Made by a program: the position numbers and the translations under genes. A stretch of 64,000 nt of DNA from Neopusillimonas maritima (GTDB taxonomy: Bacteria > Pseudomonadota > Gammaproteobacteria > Burkholderiales > Burkholderiaceae_B). How positions within the stretch are numbered: position 1 is the first letter of the stretch; every line of letters starts with the position of its first letter. The stretch is from contig NZ_NQOU01000008.1 in assembly GCF_003576595.1 (NCBI RefSeq), forward strand, positions 32,524-96,523. Direction: 5' to 3'. Below, in pieces: positions 17,025-26,208 of this stretch. The notes below the pieces were generated by a model. It saw only the letters and a program-made list of their open reading frames with translations. It was not told the DNA's origin and made no database searches.

Positions 17025-18449
17025 ATGGATCAGCTAGGTGAATTAGCCGCTTTGGTGGGGGCCGCCAATGTCATTACGGGTGATGACGCACAAGGGTATC
17101 TTACCGATTGGCGCGGTCGTTACTCCGGTTCGGCGCTGGCGGTTGTGCGCCCCGGCTCCACCCAGGAAGTGGCCGACGTCGTGAAATGGTGTGGGCGCCA
17201 TCAGGTGCCGATTGTGCCGCAAGGCGGAAACACCAGCTTGTGTGGCGCCGCCACGCCGGATGACTCGGGGCATGCGTTGGTATTGTCGCTGGGTCGGCTG
17301 AACTCGGTGCGCGAAGTGGATACCGACAATGACACCATGGTGGTAGAGGCCGGCTGCATTTTGCAAACGGTTCAGCAGACGGCGCGCGATGTCGACCGCT
17401 TGTTTCCCTTGTCTTTGGCGGCTGAGGGCAGTTGCACGATTGGGGGTAATTTGGCGTGTAATGCCGGTGGAACCCAGGTGTTGCGCTACGGTAATGCCCG
17501 TGATTTGGTCCTGGGTCTGGAGGTCGTGACGGCACAGGGTGAAATATGGCATGGCTTGCGCGGTTTGCGTAAAGACAATACTGGCTACGACTTGCGCGAC
17601 CTGTTCATTGGCAGTGAGGGCACCTTGGGCATTATTACGGCAGCCACATTAAAGCTTTTTCCATTGCCTGTTGCGCAGTGTACGGCGCTTGTCGGGTTGC
17701 AAAGTGTGGAAGCGGCAGTCAGCCTTTTGTCGATTGCGCGTAAGGGGTTTGGCCCGGCTTTAACCGGTTTTGAACTGATTGCGGGCAACTGTTTGCACCT
17801 GGTTACACACCACTTCCCGCAGCAAAGAATGCCTTTCGATGGCCCGTCGGCAGCGTTGCCCTGGTATGCCTTGCTTGAACTCTCCGACAGCGAAAGCGCC
17901 GATCACGCTCGTGAGCGGTTTGAAACGGTTGTTGGCGATGCAATTGAAGCGGAAGTAGTGGTCGACGCGGTCATTGCCGAAAATATTTCACAAAGCAAGG
18001 CTTTATGGCATTTGCGTGAAAGCATCCCTTTGGCGGAAAAAGAGCAGGGCAAAAGCATTAAGCACGACGTATCGGTTCCGGTGTCGTCAATGGCCGACTT
18101 CGTGCGCACTACCAATGAAGCGATTCAGTCGCGTTTTCCTGGTTTGGAGCACGTTATTTTCGGCCATTTGGGCGACGGTAACCTGCATTACAACATTGCA
18201 CGCGGAACGGCGTTTTCAGAGGACGATTTGTTGGGCCAGCAAGAGGCGATTTACGACATTGTTCACCGCAGTGTCCATCATTATCATGGGTCGATTAGTG
18301 CGGAACACGGTGTAGGGCAGTTAAAGCGTGATCTGCTCGACCAGTTTAAAGACCCGGTCGAAATGAAGCTCATGCGCCTGCTGAAGCAAACGCTGGATCC
18401 ACACGGCATCATGAACCCGGGTAAGGTTGTGATATCGGAGGCGGGATAA
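17025..18449 (+). CDS. FAD-binding oxidoreductase of the GlcD/D-2-hydroxyacid dehydrogenase family
   Basis: The 474-residue flavoprotein belongs to the vanillyl-alcohol-oxidase fold group that includes GlcD, D-lactate and D-2-hydroxyglutarate dehydrogenases. The FAD PP-loop is at 'VPQGGNTSLCGAATP' (about 65-80), with a second FAD contact at 'EGSCTIGGNLACNAGG'. The C-terminal substrate domain carries 'GHLGDGNLHYN' and 'SAEHGVGQLKRDLL', typical of D-2-hydroxyglutarate dehydrogenases, which is my preferred guess. AGGAA lies about eight bases before the ATG at 17025. The gene is divergent from the phosphohexomutase and has no accompanying iron-sulfur subunit gene. Confidence 0.85.
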   Translation: MDQLGELAALVGAANVITGDDAQGYLTDWRGRYSGSALAVVRPGSTQEVADVVKWCGRHQVPIVPQGGNTSLCGAATPDDSGHALVLSLGRLNSVREVDTDNDTMVVEAGCILQTVQQTARDVDRLFPLSLAAEGSCTIGGNLACNAGGTQVLRYGNARDLVLGLEVVTAQGEIWHGLRGLRKDNTGYDLRDLFIGSEGTLGIITAATLKLFPLPVAQCTALVGLQSVEAAVSLLSIARKGFGPALTGFELIAGNCLHLVTHHFPQQRMPFDGPSAALPWYALLELSDSESADHARERFETVVGDAIEAEVVVDAVIAENISQSKALWHLRESIPLAEKEQGKSIKHDVSVPVSSMADFVRTTNEAIQSRFPGLEHVIFGHLGDGNLHYNIARGTAFSEDDLLGQQEAIYDIVHRSVHHYHGSISAEHGVGQLKRDLLDQFKDPVEMKLMRLLKQTLDPHGIMNPGKVVISEAG

Positions 18450-18494
18450 GGTCTTGCTTTACACCGCTGCCTTCTCGTTGGTTCCAGGGCGGTC

Positions 18495-19322
18495 TTATCG
18501 TGCCTGGCATTTGGGGCAGTAGTATGTGGTGCGCTGCCCCTGAACAATTTTTTTAATGGGTGTGTGGCAAACCCGGCAAGGCTGACCCGAACGGTTATAA
18601 ACCGCGGCATGAATATCGAAATAGCTGCCGGGCGTTCCTGTAGCATTTACATAATCGCGCAGGGTACTGCCGCCTGAGTGCAAGGCGTCCGAGAGCGTAC
18701 TTAGTACGGCTTCGTGCAATCGTGAACACCGCTCCCGAGACAAGCGGCCGGCTGCGGTTTTTGGGTTGATGCGTGCCCTGAACAAGGCTTCAGAAGCATA
18801 AATATTTCCCACGCCCACCACAACATCGCCGGCCAGCAATGCCGTCTTTATTGCCTGTTTTTTGTTTTTGAAGGCTTGGTGCAGCGTTGTTCCGGTAAAA
18901 CCCGGGTCAAACGGTTCGATGCCCAAGTTGGCTAATAAAGGGTGGGTTTGTACAGGCCCGTTACCGTGGTCGTGCCAGAGTACCGCCCCGAAGCGCCGGG
19001 GGTCATGCAACAGAAAGCGCGCGTCATCGAATACCCATTCAACATGGTCATGTTTGCGTTTTATTTCGTCTAATGGCGCACGCCGAAGCGAGCCCGACAT
19101 TCCCAGGTGAACGATCATGGTGCCGTTATCGAAACCAATTAACAAGTATTTCCCCCGTCTTTCACATCGCCGCACGATTTGGCCGGCCACCGTTTGGCTA
19201 AGATGGGCGGGCACCGGCCAGCGCATACGCGGCTCGTGAACCACCAGGGAACGCAAGCGTCGGCCGGGCATGACAGTCGCTATTCCGCGACGGGTTGTTT
19301 CAACTTCAGGCAGTTCAGGCAT
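18495..19322 (-). CDS. mutM: Formamidopyrimidine-DNA glycosylase
   Basis: MutM removes 8-oxoguanine and formamidopyrimidines and nicks the abasic site. The catalytic N-terminal Pro is supplied by 'MPELPEVETTRRG', which fixes the start at 19322 rather than three codons upstream. Other expected elements are Lys in 'RRGKYLLIG', 'HLGMSGSLR', the helix-two-turn-helix region ending in 'GVGNIYASEALF', and a C-terminal four-Cys zinc finger with CRVC and CPKC pairs. The 275-residue length is normal. It is divergent from the TPR-lolB-ispE operon, separated by about 80 bases that must hold both promoters. Confidence 0.96.
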   Translation of the reverse strand: MPELPEVETTRRGIATVMPGRRLRSLVVHEPRMRWPVPAHLSQTVAGQIVRRCERRGKYLLIGFDNGTMIVHLGMSGSLRRAPLDEIKRKHDHVEWVFDDARFLLHDPRRFGAVLWHDHGNGPVQTHPLLANLGIEPFDPGFTGTTLHQAFKNKKQAIKTALLAGDVVVGVGNIYASEALFRARINPKTAAGRLSRERCSRLHEAVLSTLSDALHSGGSTLRDYVNATGTPGSYFDIHAAVYNRSGQPCRVCHTPIKKIVQGQRTTYYCPKCQAR

Positions 19323-19405
19323 CGGACACACTACTAATTGGAATGTTTGTGTTATTTTGCCATCATGCGCAAATCCGCTTGGCGCACTTGTGATGGTTGT
19401 GTTGA

Positions 19406-21196
19406 ATGAAACTTTCTAATTCTTTGTTATCCATTTTGTTCGCAGGTTTTTTTCTGCAGGGCGCAGCGCTTGATGCGAATGCGCAAACGGGCAGCCCGTT
19501 AGAGCCTACTCCTTCGGCTGAGCCTGTAGAGCATATACATCTGCACCCCGATTCGCTGCCTTCGGTGAATTTAACCGGCGAAATGTTATACAAGTTGCTA
19601 GTTGCCGAGTTTGCAGCGCAAAGGGGCGAGATGGGTGTGGCGACAGACGTATTCTACGAGCTGGCGCGCACGACCTCCGATCCACGTTTGGCAAAACGGG
19701 CATTTCAGTACGCCATGGTGGCACGCAATTTCCCCAAGGCGAACCGCGCGGCTCAATTGTGGGCATTGATTGCACCAAACGACCCTGAAGCGGTTGCCAG
19801 CTCGTTGGCGATGTCTGCGTCGAACGGGGAAACGGAAGGCTTGGCCGATGCGCTCTGGAAGCGCATTGAAAATGCCCAGGATAAGGAAGTGGCCATTGGT
19901 CAGGCTGCGGCAATCGTGGGCAAACTGAATGACCGTACGGCAGCCTACGACATTTTGCGCTCGGCATTGCGCGAGCCGGTACAGAATTTGCCGGTCACTT
20001 GGTTGGCGCTTTCAGACATGGCTTGGGCGGCGGGCGATCCAGGGCGCGCCCTGGCGCATGCCGAGCGTGCCCAGCAGCTTGACCCGGCGTCAGAGCCGGC
20101 GGCGCAACGTATTCTTGAATATGGCTTGAAAGTTGATCCCGACGCGGCGATCAGCGCGGCTCAACGTTACCTCGAGCGATATCCGCAAGCAGACGACCTT
20201 GGTTTATTGCTTGTACGGCGGCTAACAGAAGCGGGTCGTGTTGACCAGGCATTAATGCAGGTTCAGGCCATGCGTGAGGCAGCGCCGGAAAATTTTGATT
20301 TGCTTTACACCGAGGCGGAAGTGAATGCCCGGTCGGAGCGATATGACCAGGCCAAAGCGTTGTTGAATGAATATATCGCAGTGCAAATGCAGCGGCGCGA
20401 GTCGATTGACGATAAAGCCAGTAATGCAATAGCGGATGCCTCCGACGCGCGTCTGATGCTGGTGCGAATTGCAGAGCGCCAGGACAATCTCGAAGAAGCG
20501 ATTGAACAGTTGAGTCTCATTGACGACCCTTCCTTGATTTTTCAATCGCAAATTCACAAAGCGGTGTTGTATGGCCGAATGGGCAAGCTGGAGCAGGCGC
20601 GTGGAGTGATTGATACGATTGCGCCCCAGAATGATCAGGAGCGGACAGTAGCGGCGTTAACGTTGGCTTCGATATATCGTGATGCCGGGCGTACAGACCT
20701 GGCGGTTGAAACGCTTGAGAAAGCCGACAAAGCCTTGCCTGATACACCGGAAATTAAGTACGACTTGGGGATGCTTTACGAGCGTCAGGGCAAGTACGAC
20801 GCCTTCGAAAAAATGATGCGGCGAATTATCGATCTCACGCCCGACGACGCCAACGCATACAACTCTTTGGGCTATACGTTTGTTGAACAGAATACGCAGC
20901 TGGACGAAGCCCAGGCTTTACTGGAGAAAGCACTGCAACTGGAGCCTGATAACCCATACATTCTGGATAGTGTGGGTTGGTATTTTTATCGTACGGGCGA
21001 TTATGAATCTGCGTTGCAATATTTGCAGCGTTCGTTTGAAATTCTGCCAGAGGCCGAGGTGGCAGCACATTTGGGTGAGGTGTTGTGGGTAATGGGCCGA
21101 AAAGATGAAGCGCGGGAGATCTGGAAGCAGGGGAAGCAAAAAGATGCAAACAACGAAACCCTGCTTAAGACCATTGAACGACTTGGGGCCGAATAA
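19406..21196 (+). CDS. Exported tetratricopeptide-repeat protein
   Basis: The 596-residue protein has an N-terminal signal peptide (residues 1 to about 26, cleavage after 'DANAQ' or nearby) with no lipobox Cys. It continues with TPR repeats almost throughout; the clearest lie in the last third ('AYNSLGYTFVEQNTQLDEA', 'YILDSVGWYFYRTGDYESA'). Such proteins are periplasmic scaffolds in betaproteobacteria and are regularly encoded just before lolB. The stop is two bases before lolB, so a link to outer-membrane lipoprotein sorting is suggested by context only. No catalytic motif is visible. Confidence 0.85.
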   Translation: MKLSNSLLSILFAGFFLQGAALDANAQTGSPLEPTPSAEPVEHIHLHPDSLPSVNLTGEMLYKLLVAEFAAQRGEMGVATDVFYELARTTSDPRLAKRAFQYAMVARNFPKANRAAQLWALIAPNDPEAVASSLAMSASNGETEGLADALWKRIENAQDKEVAIGQAAAIVGKLNDRTAAYDILRSALREPVQNLPVTWLALSDMAWAAGDPGRALAHAERAQQLDPASEPAAQRILEYGLKVDPDAAISAAQRYLERYPQADDLGLLLVRRLTEAGRVDQALMQVQAMREAAPENFDLLYTEAEVNARSERYDQAKALLNEYIAVQMQRRESIDDKASNAIADASDARLMLVRIAERQDNLEEAIEQLSLIDDPSLIFQSQIHKAVLYGRMGKLEQARGVIDTIAPQNDQERTVAALTLASIYRDAGRTDLAVETLEKADKALPDTPEIKYDLGMLYERQGKYDAFEKMMRRIIDLTPDDANAYNSLGYTFVEQNTQLDEAQALLEKALQLEPDNPYILDSVGWYFYRTGDYESALQYLQRSFEILPEAEVAAHLGEVLWVMGRKDEAREIWKQGKQKDANNETLLKTIERLGAE

Positions 21197-21198
21197 GC

Positions 21199-21768
21199 AT
21201 GTCGCAGCGGCTTTTTATGCGTGTGTGGGTTTTCGTCTCGCTCTTGGTGTTCCTGGCGGCATGCGCATCGCCGCCGGCGATTCAGGGTACCGACCGTTCG
21301 GCATTCAGCAGAACCGGGCGGTTTGCGGTAACGGTCACTGAGCCGGGTACGGCGCCACAGGCCGTACAGGGGGGGTTCGCCTGGCGCGATTCGGGTCAAA
21401 CACAACAGCTGGATTTGGCAAACCCTATGGGGTCGGTATTGGCCAGGGTGGAAATCAGCCCCGCGCGAGCAGTCTTGATTAGAAGCGACGGTTCCCGCGA
21501 GGTCGCGCCGGATGCCGATGCGCTTTTGGCACAAGTTGTAGGAACCGACATGCCGATACGCGGGCTTAAACAGTGGCTTCAAGGGGAAGTCGATACAGCG
21601 GCAGCCCAAGTGACGAGAGGCGAAAATGGGCGGCCGACGGCGCTTGTTTCGAATGGCTGGGCGGTCACGCTTTCCCGCTACGACACTGAGGGGCCTCGTA
21701 TGCTCGTGCTTGAACGGCGTCATGATGCGCAACAGGTTCGTGTTCGTTTGGTTGTTGATGGGGCATAA
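21199..21768 (+). CDS. lolB: Outer-membrane lipoprotein receptor LolB
   Basis: LolB accepts lipoproteins from the periplasmic carrier LolA and inserts them into the outer membrane. The 189-residue precursor has a type II signal peptide with lipobox 'LAAC' (Cys at about residue 22), so it is itself a lipoprotein. The mature part shows the LolB pattern: 'GRFAVTVTEPG', 'QGGFAWRDSG', a 'DLANPMGSVLARVEI' strand and 'RGLKQWLQGE'. Identity is weak at sequence level across the family, but the order TPR-lolB-ispE-tRNA-Gln-prs is conserved in Burkholderiales. It sits two bases from both neighbours. Confidence 0.9.
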   Translation: MSQRLFMRVWVFVSLLVFLAACASPPAIQGTDRSAFSRTGRFAVTVTEPGTAPQAVQGGFAWRDSGQTQQLDLANPMGSVLARVEISPARAVLIRSDGSREVAPDADALLAQVVGTDMPIRGLKQWLQGEVDTAAAQVTRGENGRPTALVSNGWAVTLSRYDTEGPRMLVLERRHDAQQVRVRLVVDGA

Positions 21769-21770
21769 TT

Positions 21771-22742
21771 TTGTCTGCGCTTTACGACGTTCCGGCTCCC
21801 GCCAAATTGAATTTGTTTTTGCACGTCACAGGGCGTCGTCCCGACAGTTATCATCTCCTGCAGTCGGTTTTTCGCTTTATTGATTTGTGTGACTACCTGG
21901 ATTTTGAGGTGCGTCCCGACGGACAAATTGTGTGTGAGTCGCCGTTGGCCGGGCTGAGTTCGGACGACGACCTGGTTGTCAAGGCGGCACGGGCGCTGCA
22001 ATTGGCAACGGGCGTCAAGCTAGGGGCTCAAATTCAGTATCGCAAAGCCATTCCTTCAGGCGGTGGCCTGGGGGGCGGATCAAGCGATGCCGCCAGCACG
22101 CTTATTGCCCTTAACCGTCTTTGGAAAACAGGTTTGTCACGCGCCGAATTGATGCGTTTGGCTTTGCCGCTGGGGGCTGATGTACCGGTGTTTGTATTTG
22201 GGCAAAACGCTTTTGCGCAAGGAGTGGGTGAAGATCTGCAACGCGTTGAACTCGGCAACGCCGGCTATGTTGTTGTTCAACCTGCTCAGCACGTGGCGAC
22301 AGGGCAAGTTTTTTCCGACCCTGATTTGACAAGAAACACAAAGTCCATCATAATTACGGACTTTGCTGAGTGGCAAAAGTTAGCCGATAACAGGTTAAGG
22401 TTGGCGCAACCGGCCGGTTTAAACGTTATTGGCACCAGCCAGGAAAATGGGGTGCGCCCCTTGTATGGTTGGAATGACTTGCAGCCTATTGTTTTGGCAC
22501 GTTATCCTATTGTTAAGCAAGTATATAATTTGCTGCTTGAGCTAGGTGTAATGCCAAGAATGACAGGTTCCGGGGCTTGTTTGTTTGTTGAATTTGTAAC
22601 AAGTGAGCATGCCCAGGCATTTCAACAAAAAATTGTCGCTAAAATAGCGTGCTATGGAAACGACAGTACAAAGGTGGTTAGCAACACCTGGGTTTGCTCG
22701 GGTTTGCAGGAACATCCTTTGTATCACTGGTTAAACAGTTAG
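21771..22742 (+). CDS. ispE: 4-diphosphocytidyl-2-C-methyl-D-erythritol kinase
   Basis: IspE phosphorylates CDP-ME at the 2-hydroxyl, the fourth step of the MEP isoprenoid pathway. The GHMP-kinase hallmarks are 'PAPAKLNLFLHVTGRR' at the N terminus (catalytic Lys region), the ATP loop 'IPSGGGLGGGSSDAA' near residue 95, the catalytic Asp in 'LGADVPVFVFG', and the third motif 'GSGACLFVEF' near residue 270. The only reasonable start is TTG at 21771, two bases after lolB; the preceding in-frame codon run is closed by the lolB stop region. At 323 residues it is slightly longer than E. coli IspE. Its stop is one base before tRNA-Gln. Confidence 0.93.
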   Translation: MSALYDVPAPAKLNLFLHVTGRRPDSYHLLQSVFRFIDLCDYLDFEVRPDGQIVCESPLAGLSSDDDLVVKAARALQLATGVKLGAQIQYRKAIPSGGGLGGGSSDAASTLIALNRLWKTGLSRAELMRLALPLGADVPVFVFGQNAFAQGVGEDLQRVELGNAGYVVVQPAQHVATGQVFSDPDLTRNTKSIIITDFAEWQKLADNRLRLAQPAGLNVIGTSQENGVRPLYGWNDLQPIVLARYPIVKQVYNLLLELGVMPRMTGSGACLFVEFVTSEHAQAFQQKIVAKIACYGNDSTKVVSNTWVCSGLQEHPLYHWLNS

Positions 22743-22743
22743 G

Positions 22744-22820
22744 TGGGGAATCGCCAAGTTGGTTAAGGCACTGGATTTTGATTCCAGCATGCGAAGGTTC
22801 GAATCCTTCTTCCCCAGCCA
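22744..22820 (+). tRNA. tRNA-Gln (anticodon TTG)
   Basis: The cloverleaf is complete: acceptor TGGGGAA pairs with TTCCCCA (22810-22816), discriminator G, and CCA is encoded at 22818-22820. The anticodon arm CTGGA/TCCAG encloses the loop TTTTGAT, giving anticodon UUG, which reads CAA and wobbles to CAG. The T arm has the usual GGTTCGAATCC core. It follows ispE by one base and precedes prs, so it is probably processed from the operon transcript. Confidence 0.96.
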
Positions 22821-22943
22821 GCCTTCTTGTATGAAGCCTATGCAAGGCTTGCAATAAATGCCAAGCTGTTGAGTCGACCCCGAATAGGGCGTACGGGTCA
22901 ACAGCTTTTCTTATTTAACGCTTCGGAATCTATACCATTCATC

Positions 22944-23894
22944 ATGGCACAAGACAGATTCATGATCTTTACCGGCACAGCCAACCCCCGACTGGCCGTT
23001 GACGTTGTCAATCATCTCGATATGTCGCTTGGCAAAATGACGGTAGGTCGTTTCTCAGACGGCGAAGTGATGGTTGAGATCAACGAGAACGTGCGTGGCA
23101 AAGACGTCTTTGTGTTGCAGCCAACCTGTGCGCCCACGAACGACAATCTCATGGAAATCATGGTAATGGTCGATGCGCTGCGCCGCGCATCCGCAGGCCG
23201 CATTACAGCGGCCTTGCCTTATTTTGGCTACGCACGCCAAGACCGTCGCCCGCGTTCTGCACGTGTTTCCATCTCCGCCAAAGTGGTTGCCAATATGCTA
23301 CAGGTGGTGGGTGTGGATCGCGTCATGACGATGGATCTACATGCTGATCAAATCCAAGGCTTCTTCGACATTCCCGTTGATAACGTCTACGCCGGGCCTA
23401 TTTTGCTGGGTGACATCTGGCGCCGTAACTATAAAGATGTTGTCGTCGTATCGCCCGATATCGGCGGTGTGGTGCGTGCCCGCGCACTGGCAAAGCAACT
23501 GGAAGCCGACCTGGCTATTATCGATAAACGTCGCCCGCGCGCCAACGTGTCGGAAGTGATGAATATTATTGGTGAAATCGAGGGGCGCACGTGCATCATT
23601 ATGGATGACATGGTCGATACCGCCGGCACCCTTTGCAAGGCAGCGCAGGCGTTGAAGGAGCGCGGTGCGTTGGGTGTGTACGCCTACTGTACTCATCCGG
23701 TTCTTTCGGGTCAGGCGGTTGAGCGAATCACCACCTCCGATCTTGATGAGCTCGTTGTAACCGATACTATTCCGCTCTCGGAACCGGCTAAAGAATGTGG
23801 GAAGATTCGCCAGCTTTCGTGTGCCTCGTTGTTAGGCGAGACAATGTTGCGTATTTCGAATGCCGAGTCGGTAAGCTCGTTGTTCGTTGATTGA
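22944..23894 (+). CDS. prs: Ribose-phosphate pyrophosphokinase
   Basis: Prs makes PRPP from ribose 5-phosphate and ATP, the precursor for purine, pyrimidine, NAD, His and Trp synthesis. The 316-residue length matches E. coli Prs. Visible motifs are '[19 protein letters not shown]' at the N terminus, the ATP-contact '[11 protein letters not shown]', the catalytic '[17 protein letters not shown]' and the PRPP loop '[13 protein letters not shown]'. The ATG at 22944 gives the canonical '[11 protein letters not shown]' start; an upstream frame reaching into the tRNA gene is discounted. It sits between tRNA-Gln and rplY. Confidence 0.97.
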   Translation: MAQDRFMIFTGTANPRLAVDVVNHLDMSLGKMTVGRFSDGEVMVEINENVRGKDVFVLQPTCAPTNDNLMEIMVMVDALRRASAGRITAALPYFGYARQDRRPRSARVSISAKVVANMLQVVGVDRVMTMDLHADQIQGFFDIPVDNVYAGPILLGDIWRRNYKDVVVVSPDIGGVVRARALAKQLEADLAIIDKRRPRANVSEVMNIIGEIEGRTCIIMDDMVDTAGTLCKAAQALKERGALGVYAYCTHPVLSGQAVERITTSDLDELVVTDTIPLSEPAKECGKIRQLSCASLLGETMLRISNAESVSSLFVD

Positions 23895-23994
23895 TTTTTT
23901 GGCTGCGGGTTGCGCTGGTCGCGGCCTCCCGCAGGTGTTTGCAGCAATTTAGCTGTGTTTTTTTCTGGGTCTAAAGCCCGATTTGGAGTTTTCC

Positions 23995-24627
23995 ATGAAA
24001 TTTAATGCCACTTTGCGTAGCGTACAAGGTACGAGTGCGAGCCGCCGCCTGCGCCACGCAGGCCGTGTTCCCGCCATTGTTTATGGCGGTGAAGAAAAGC
24101 CGTTGAACATTGAGCTCGATCACAATGAAATTTTCCATGCCTTGCGCAAGGAAGAGTTCCATGCTTCTATTCTCGACATGAATGTCGATGGCAAAGAGCA
24201 GAAAGTATTGTTGCGTGCGGTTCAATGGCACCCTTACAAGCAGCTCGTTTTGCACATCGACTTTCAACGTGTAGACGCCTCGCATGTTATTACTACCAAA
24301 GTACCGCTGCATTTCGTGAATGGTGAAACGTCTCCCGCCGTGAAGTTGGGTGGTGCGGTTATCAGTCATGTGATGACTGAGCTGGAAATTACCTGCTTGC
24401 CCGCCAACTTGCCTCAATTTATCGAGGTTGATCTGGCCAAGATGGTTGCGGGTGAAAGTGTTCACCTTGATGCGGTTACCTTGCCCAAGGGTGTTACGTT
24501 TGCTGCGCACGGCGGCGATACGAACCCGGCATTGGCTGTGGCCTTGGTTAAGGGCGGCGCCAAGAACGCTGGTGGTGGCGATGACGACGAAGCCGAAGGT
24601 GAAGAAGCCTCGTCCGACGACGCTTAA
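23995..24627 (+). CDS. rplY: 50S ribosomal protein L25 (CTC/TL5 type)
   Basis: L25 binds 5S rRNA on the large subunit; the longer CTC/TL5 form is also linked to stress tolerance. The N-terminal L25 domain ('[22 protein letters not shown]', part) covers about residues 1-95, with the 5S-binding '[16 protein letters not shown]'. It is followed by a TL5-type beta domain to about residue 190 and an acidic C-terminal tail. The total of 210 residues is typical of betaproteobacteria. GGAG lies seven bases before the ATG at 23995. A terminator follows at 24665. Confidence 0.95.
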   Translation: MKFNATLRSVQGTSASRRLRHAGRVPAIVYGGEEKPLNIELDHNEIFHALRKEEFHASILDMNVDGKEQKVLLRAVQWHPYKQLVLHIDFQRVDASHVITTKVPLHFVNGETSPAVKLGGAVISHVMTELEITCLPANLPQFIEVDLAKMVAGESVHLDAVTLPKGVTFAAHGGDTNPALAVALVKGGAKNAGGGDDDEAEGEEASSDDA

Positions 24628-24664
24628 TTCATTCGCGTTTTACAGCCCGTTGCGACGGGTTCTG

Positions 24665-24700
24665 AAACCCCTGTCGGTCGTTGCCGTCAGGGGTTTTGTT
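24665..24700 (+). terminator. Intrinsic terminator after rplY
   Basis: AAACCCCTG plus CGG (24665-24677) pairs with CCG plus CAGGGGTTT (24684-24696) around a six-base loop with one T-T mismatch, followed by TGTTTT. It separates the prs-rplY transcript from pth. Confidence 0.8.
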
Positions 24701-24738
24701 TTACAGTTAGCGCTTAATACACAAAAGCATAGGTCAAT

Positions 24739-25335
24739 ATGACGACTGGCATCAGATTGATAGTGGGTTTGGGAAATCCGGGGCCGGAGTACGATGCAAC
24801 CCGCCATAACGCCGGGTTTTGGCTGGCCGATCAGGTTGCGCGCGACCTTTCCGCTCAATTCAGCATTGAAAAATCTTTTTTCTCGTCGGTTGCCAAGGCA
24901 CGTGTTCAAGGCGACGCCGTTATCATTGCCAAGCCGATGACGTTTATGAATCGGTCCGGGCAGGCAACGGGCGCGTTAATGCGATTTTATAAGCTCGTGC
25001 CTGAGCAAGTTCTCGTTTTGCATGATGAACTGGATTTGCTTCCCGGGGATGCGAAGTTGAAGCAAGGGGGCGGTCACGCCGGGCATAATGGCCTGCGCGA
25101 CATCCAGTCCCAATTGGGTAGCGCGGCATTCTGGCGTTTGCGTATCGGTATCGGGCATCCTCGTACGCTGGGCCTGAATCAACAGGTGGTGGGCTTTGTG
25201 CTGAATCCTCCGCGGCGTGAAGACACTTTAAAAATTGAATCTGCACTCGACCGCTGCCGTGCTGTTGTACCTGCCTTAATTGAAGGCCGGTTTGAGCAGG
25301 CTATCAGCCAGTTGCATAGTGGCAATGGGAGTTAA
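24739..25335 (+). CDS. pth: Peptidyl-tRNA hydrolase
   Basis: Pth cleaves peptidyl-tRNA released by stalled ribosomes and is usually essential. The 198-residue protein begins with '[20 protein letters not shown]', which includes the catalytic His in 'TRHNAG'. It also has '[12 protein letters not shown]', the catalytic Asp in 'HDELDLLPG' and '[12 protein letters not shown]'. All active-site residues are in place. It lies downstream of rplY and upstream of the CPBP gene, with which it overlaps by 11 bases in another frame, so the two may be translationally coupled. Confidence 0.97.
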   Translation: MTTGIRLIVGLGNPGPEYDATRHNAGFWLADQVARDLSAQFSIEKSFFSSVAKARVQGDAVIIAKPMTFMNRSGQATGALMRFYKLVPEQVLVLHDELDLLPGDAKLKQGGGHAGHNGLRDIQSQLGSAAFWRLRIGIGHPRTLGLNQQVVGFVLNPPRREDTLKIESALDRCRAVVPALIEGRFEQAISQLHSGNGS

Positions 25336-26083
25336 GGTGGCTTGGCCCTCATTTTCCACTGAACTGCGCGACTTCATCGCATTCATCAGGCGACCCAATC
25401 TACGTCGTTTGCCTGGCCGATCGGCGCGCAGGGGGTGGCTGGAAGACTGGTTTACCCATCTGGATTTCGCGCGGCTGCTGAAATGGGCAGGTTTGCTTTG
25501 GTTGATGAATATGGTGGTATTGGGGCCGATTGCCGTTGCCGCCGCCGGCGCGGGTGGAGCCGAGCACCGCTTGCGTCTCGATGCCTTGCCCTGGTTGCAG
25601 GCGCTTGTTTGGGCTCCCATCGTGGAAGAGCTTGTGTTTCGCTATGGCCTTCGCATGCCGGGGCACGCGCTGTGGCTCGTGCCGGTGAGCGTTTTTGCCT
25701 TGTTATCAGGCCCGCAATGGGGTTCGGCTTTTTTGGTGGGGTTGGTTGTGCTGGCGTGCTGGTGGCCCTATTTATTTCGGTCGAGTGCCGCTCCAAAGCC
25801 GCTACCCTGGGGGTTACGTAAAACCTATCGTCGTTATTTCGGGGTGGTTGTACATCTGTCGTGCCTGCTGTTTGCCGCCGTTCATTTAGGTAACTTTTCT
25901 TATAATGAAACACCGTTGTGGTTGCTGCCTTTTCTAGTGTTGCCACAATGGGTTACCGGTTTGGCTTTGGCCTGGCTTCGGGTGCGACGGGGTATCGGTG
26001 CGGCCATGGTCCTCCATGGCATTTTTAACGGCGGCCCGCTTTTGGTGATCTGGTTGGTGATCAGTTGGTTGCCGCCCCAGTAA
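25325..26083 (+). CDS. CPBP-family intramembrane metalloprotease-like protein
   Basis: The 252-residue protein has about six hydrophobic segments and the CPBP (Abi/Rce1) motifs: E-E-x-x-x-R in '[13 protein letters not shown]' (motif 1), 'FAAVHLGNF' (motif 2) and 'VLHGIFNGG' (motif 3). These Glu and His residues form the putative metal site, so the catalytic set looks intact. Family members process membrane proteins, prenylated substrates or bacteriocins; the substrate here is unknown. I chose the ATG at 25325, inside the end of pth; a GTG at 25337 is an alternative. It is presumably co-transcribed with pth. Confidence 0.8.
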   Translation: MGVKVAWPSFSTELRDFIAFIRRPNLRRLPGRSARRGWLEDWFTHLDFARLLKWAGLLWLMNMVVLGPIAVAAAGAGGAEHRLRLDALPWLQALVWAPIVEELVFRYGLRMPGHALWLVPVSVFALLSGPQWGSAFLVGLVVLACWWPYLFRSSAAPKPLPWGLRKTYRRYFGVVVHLSCLLFAAVHLGNFSYNETPLWLLPFLVLPQWVTGLALAWLRVRRGIGAAMVLHGIFNGGPLLVIWLVISWLPPQ

Positions 26084-26208
26084 TCACAATCTTGTGATGT
26101 CGCAAGAGCACGGCAAAGCGCCGTCCACTTGTTCCGACAGCGTGCCTGACTAATTTTTCGATCGGGTTACAATCGCGTATCGAATGTGACTTTAATTTAA
26201 GGACTTCC

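Noticed and set aside
21001..21732. 243-codon open frame on the minus strand
   Set aside because: It is antisense across the end of the TPR gene and lolB; the translation is rich in Arg, Pro and Cys and looks like a shadow of the real genes.
26082..26097. Small inverted repeat TCACAA/TTGTGA after the CPBP gene
   Set aside because: Six-base arms with no T-run; a chance repeat or a weak site that I cannot assign.
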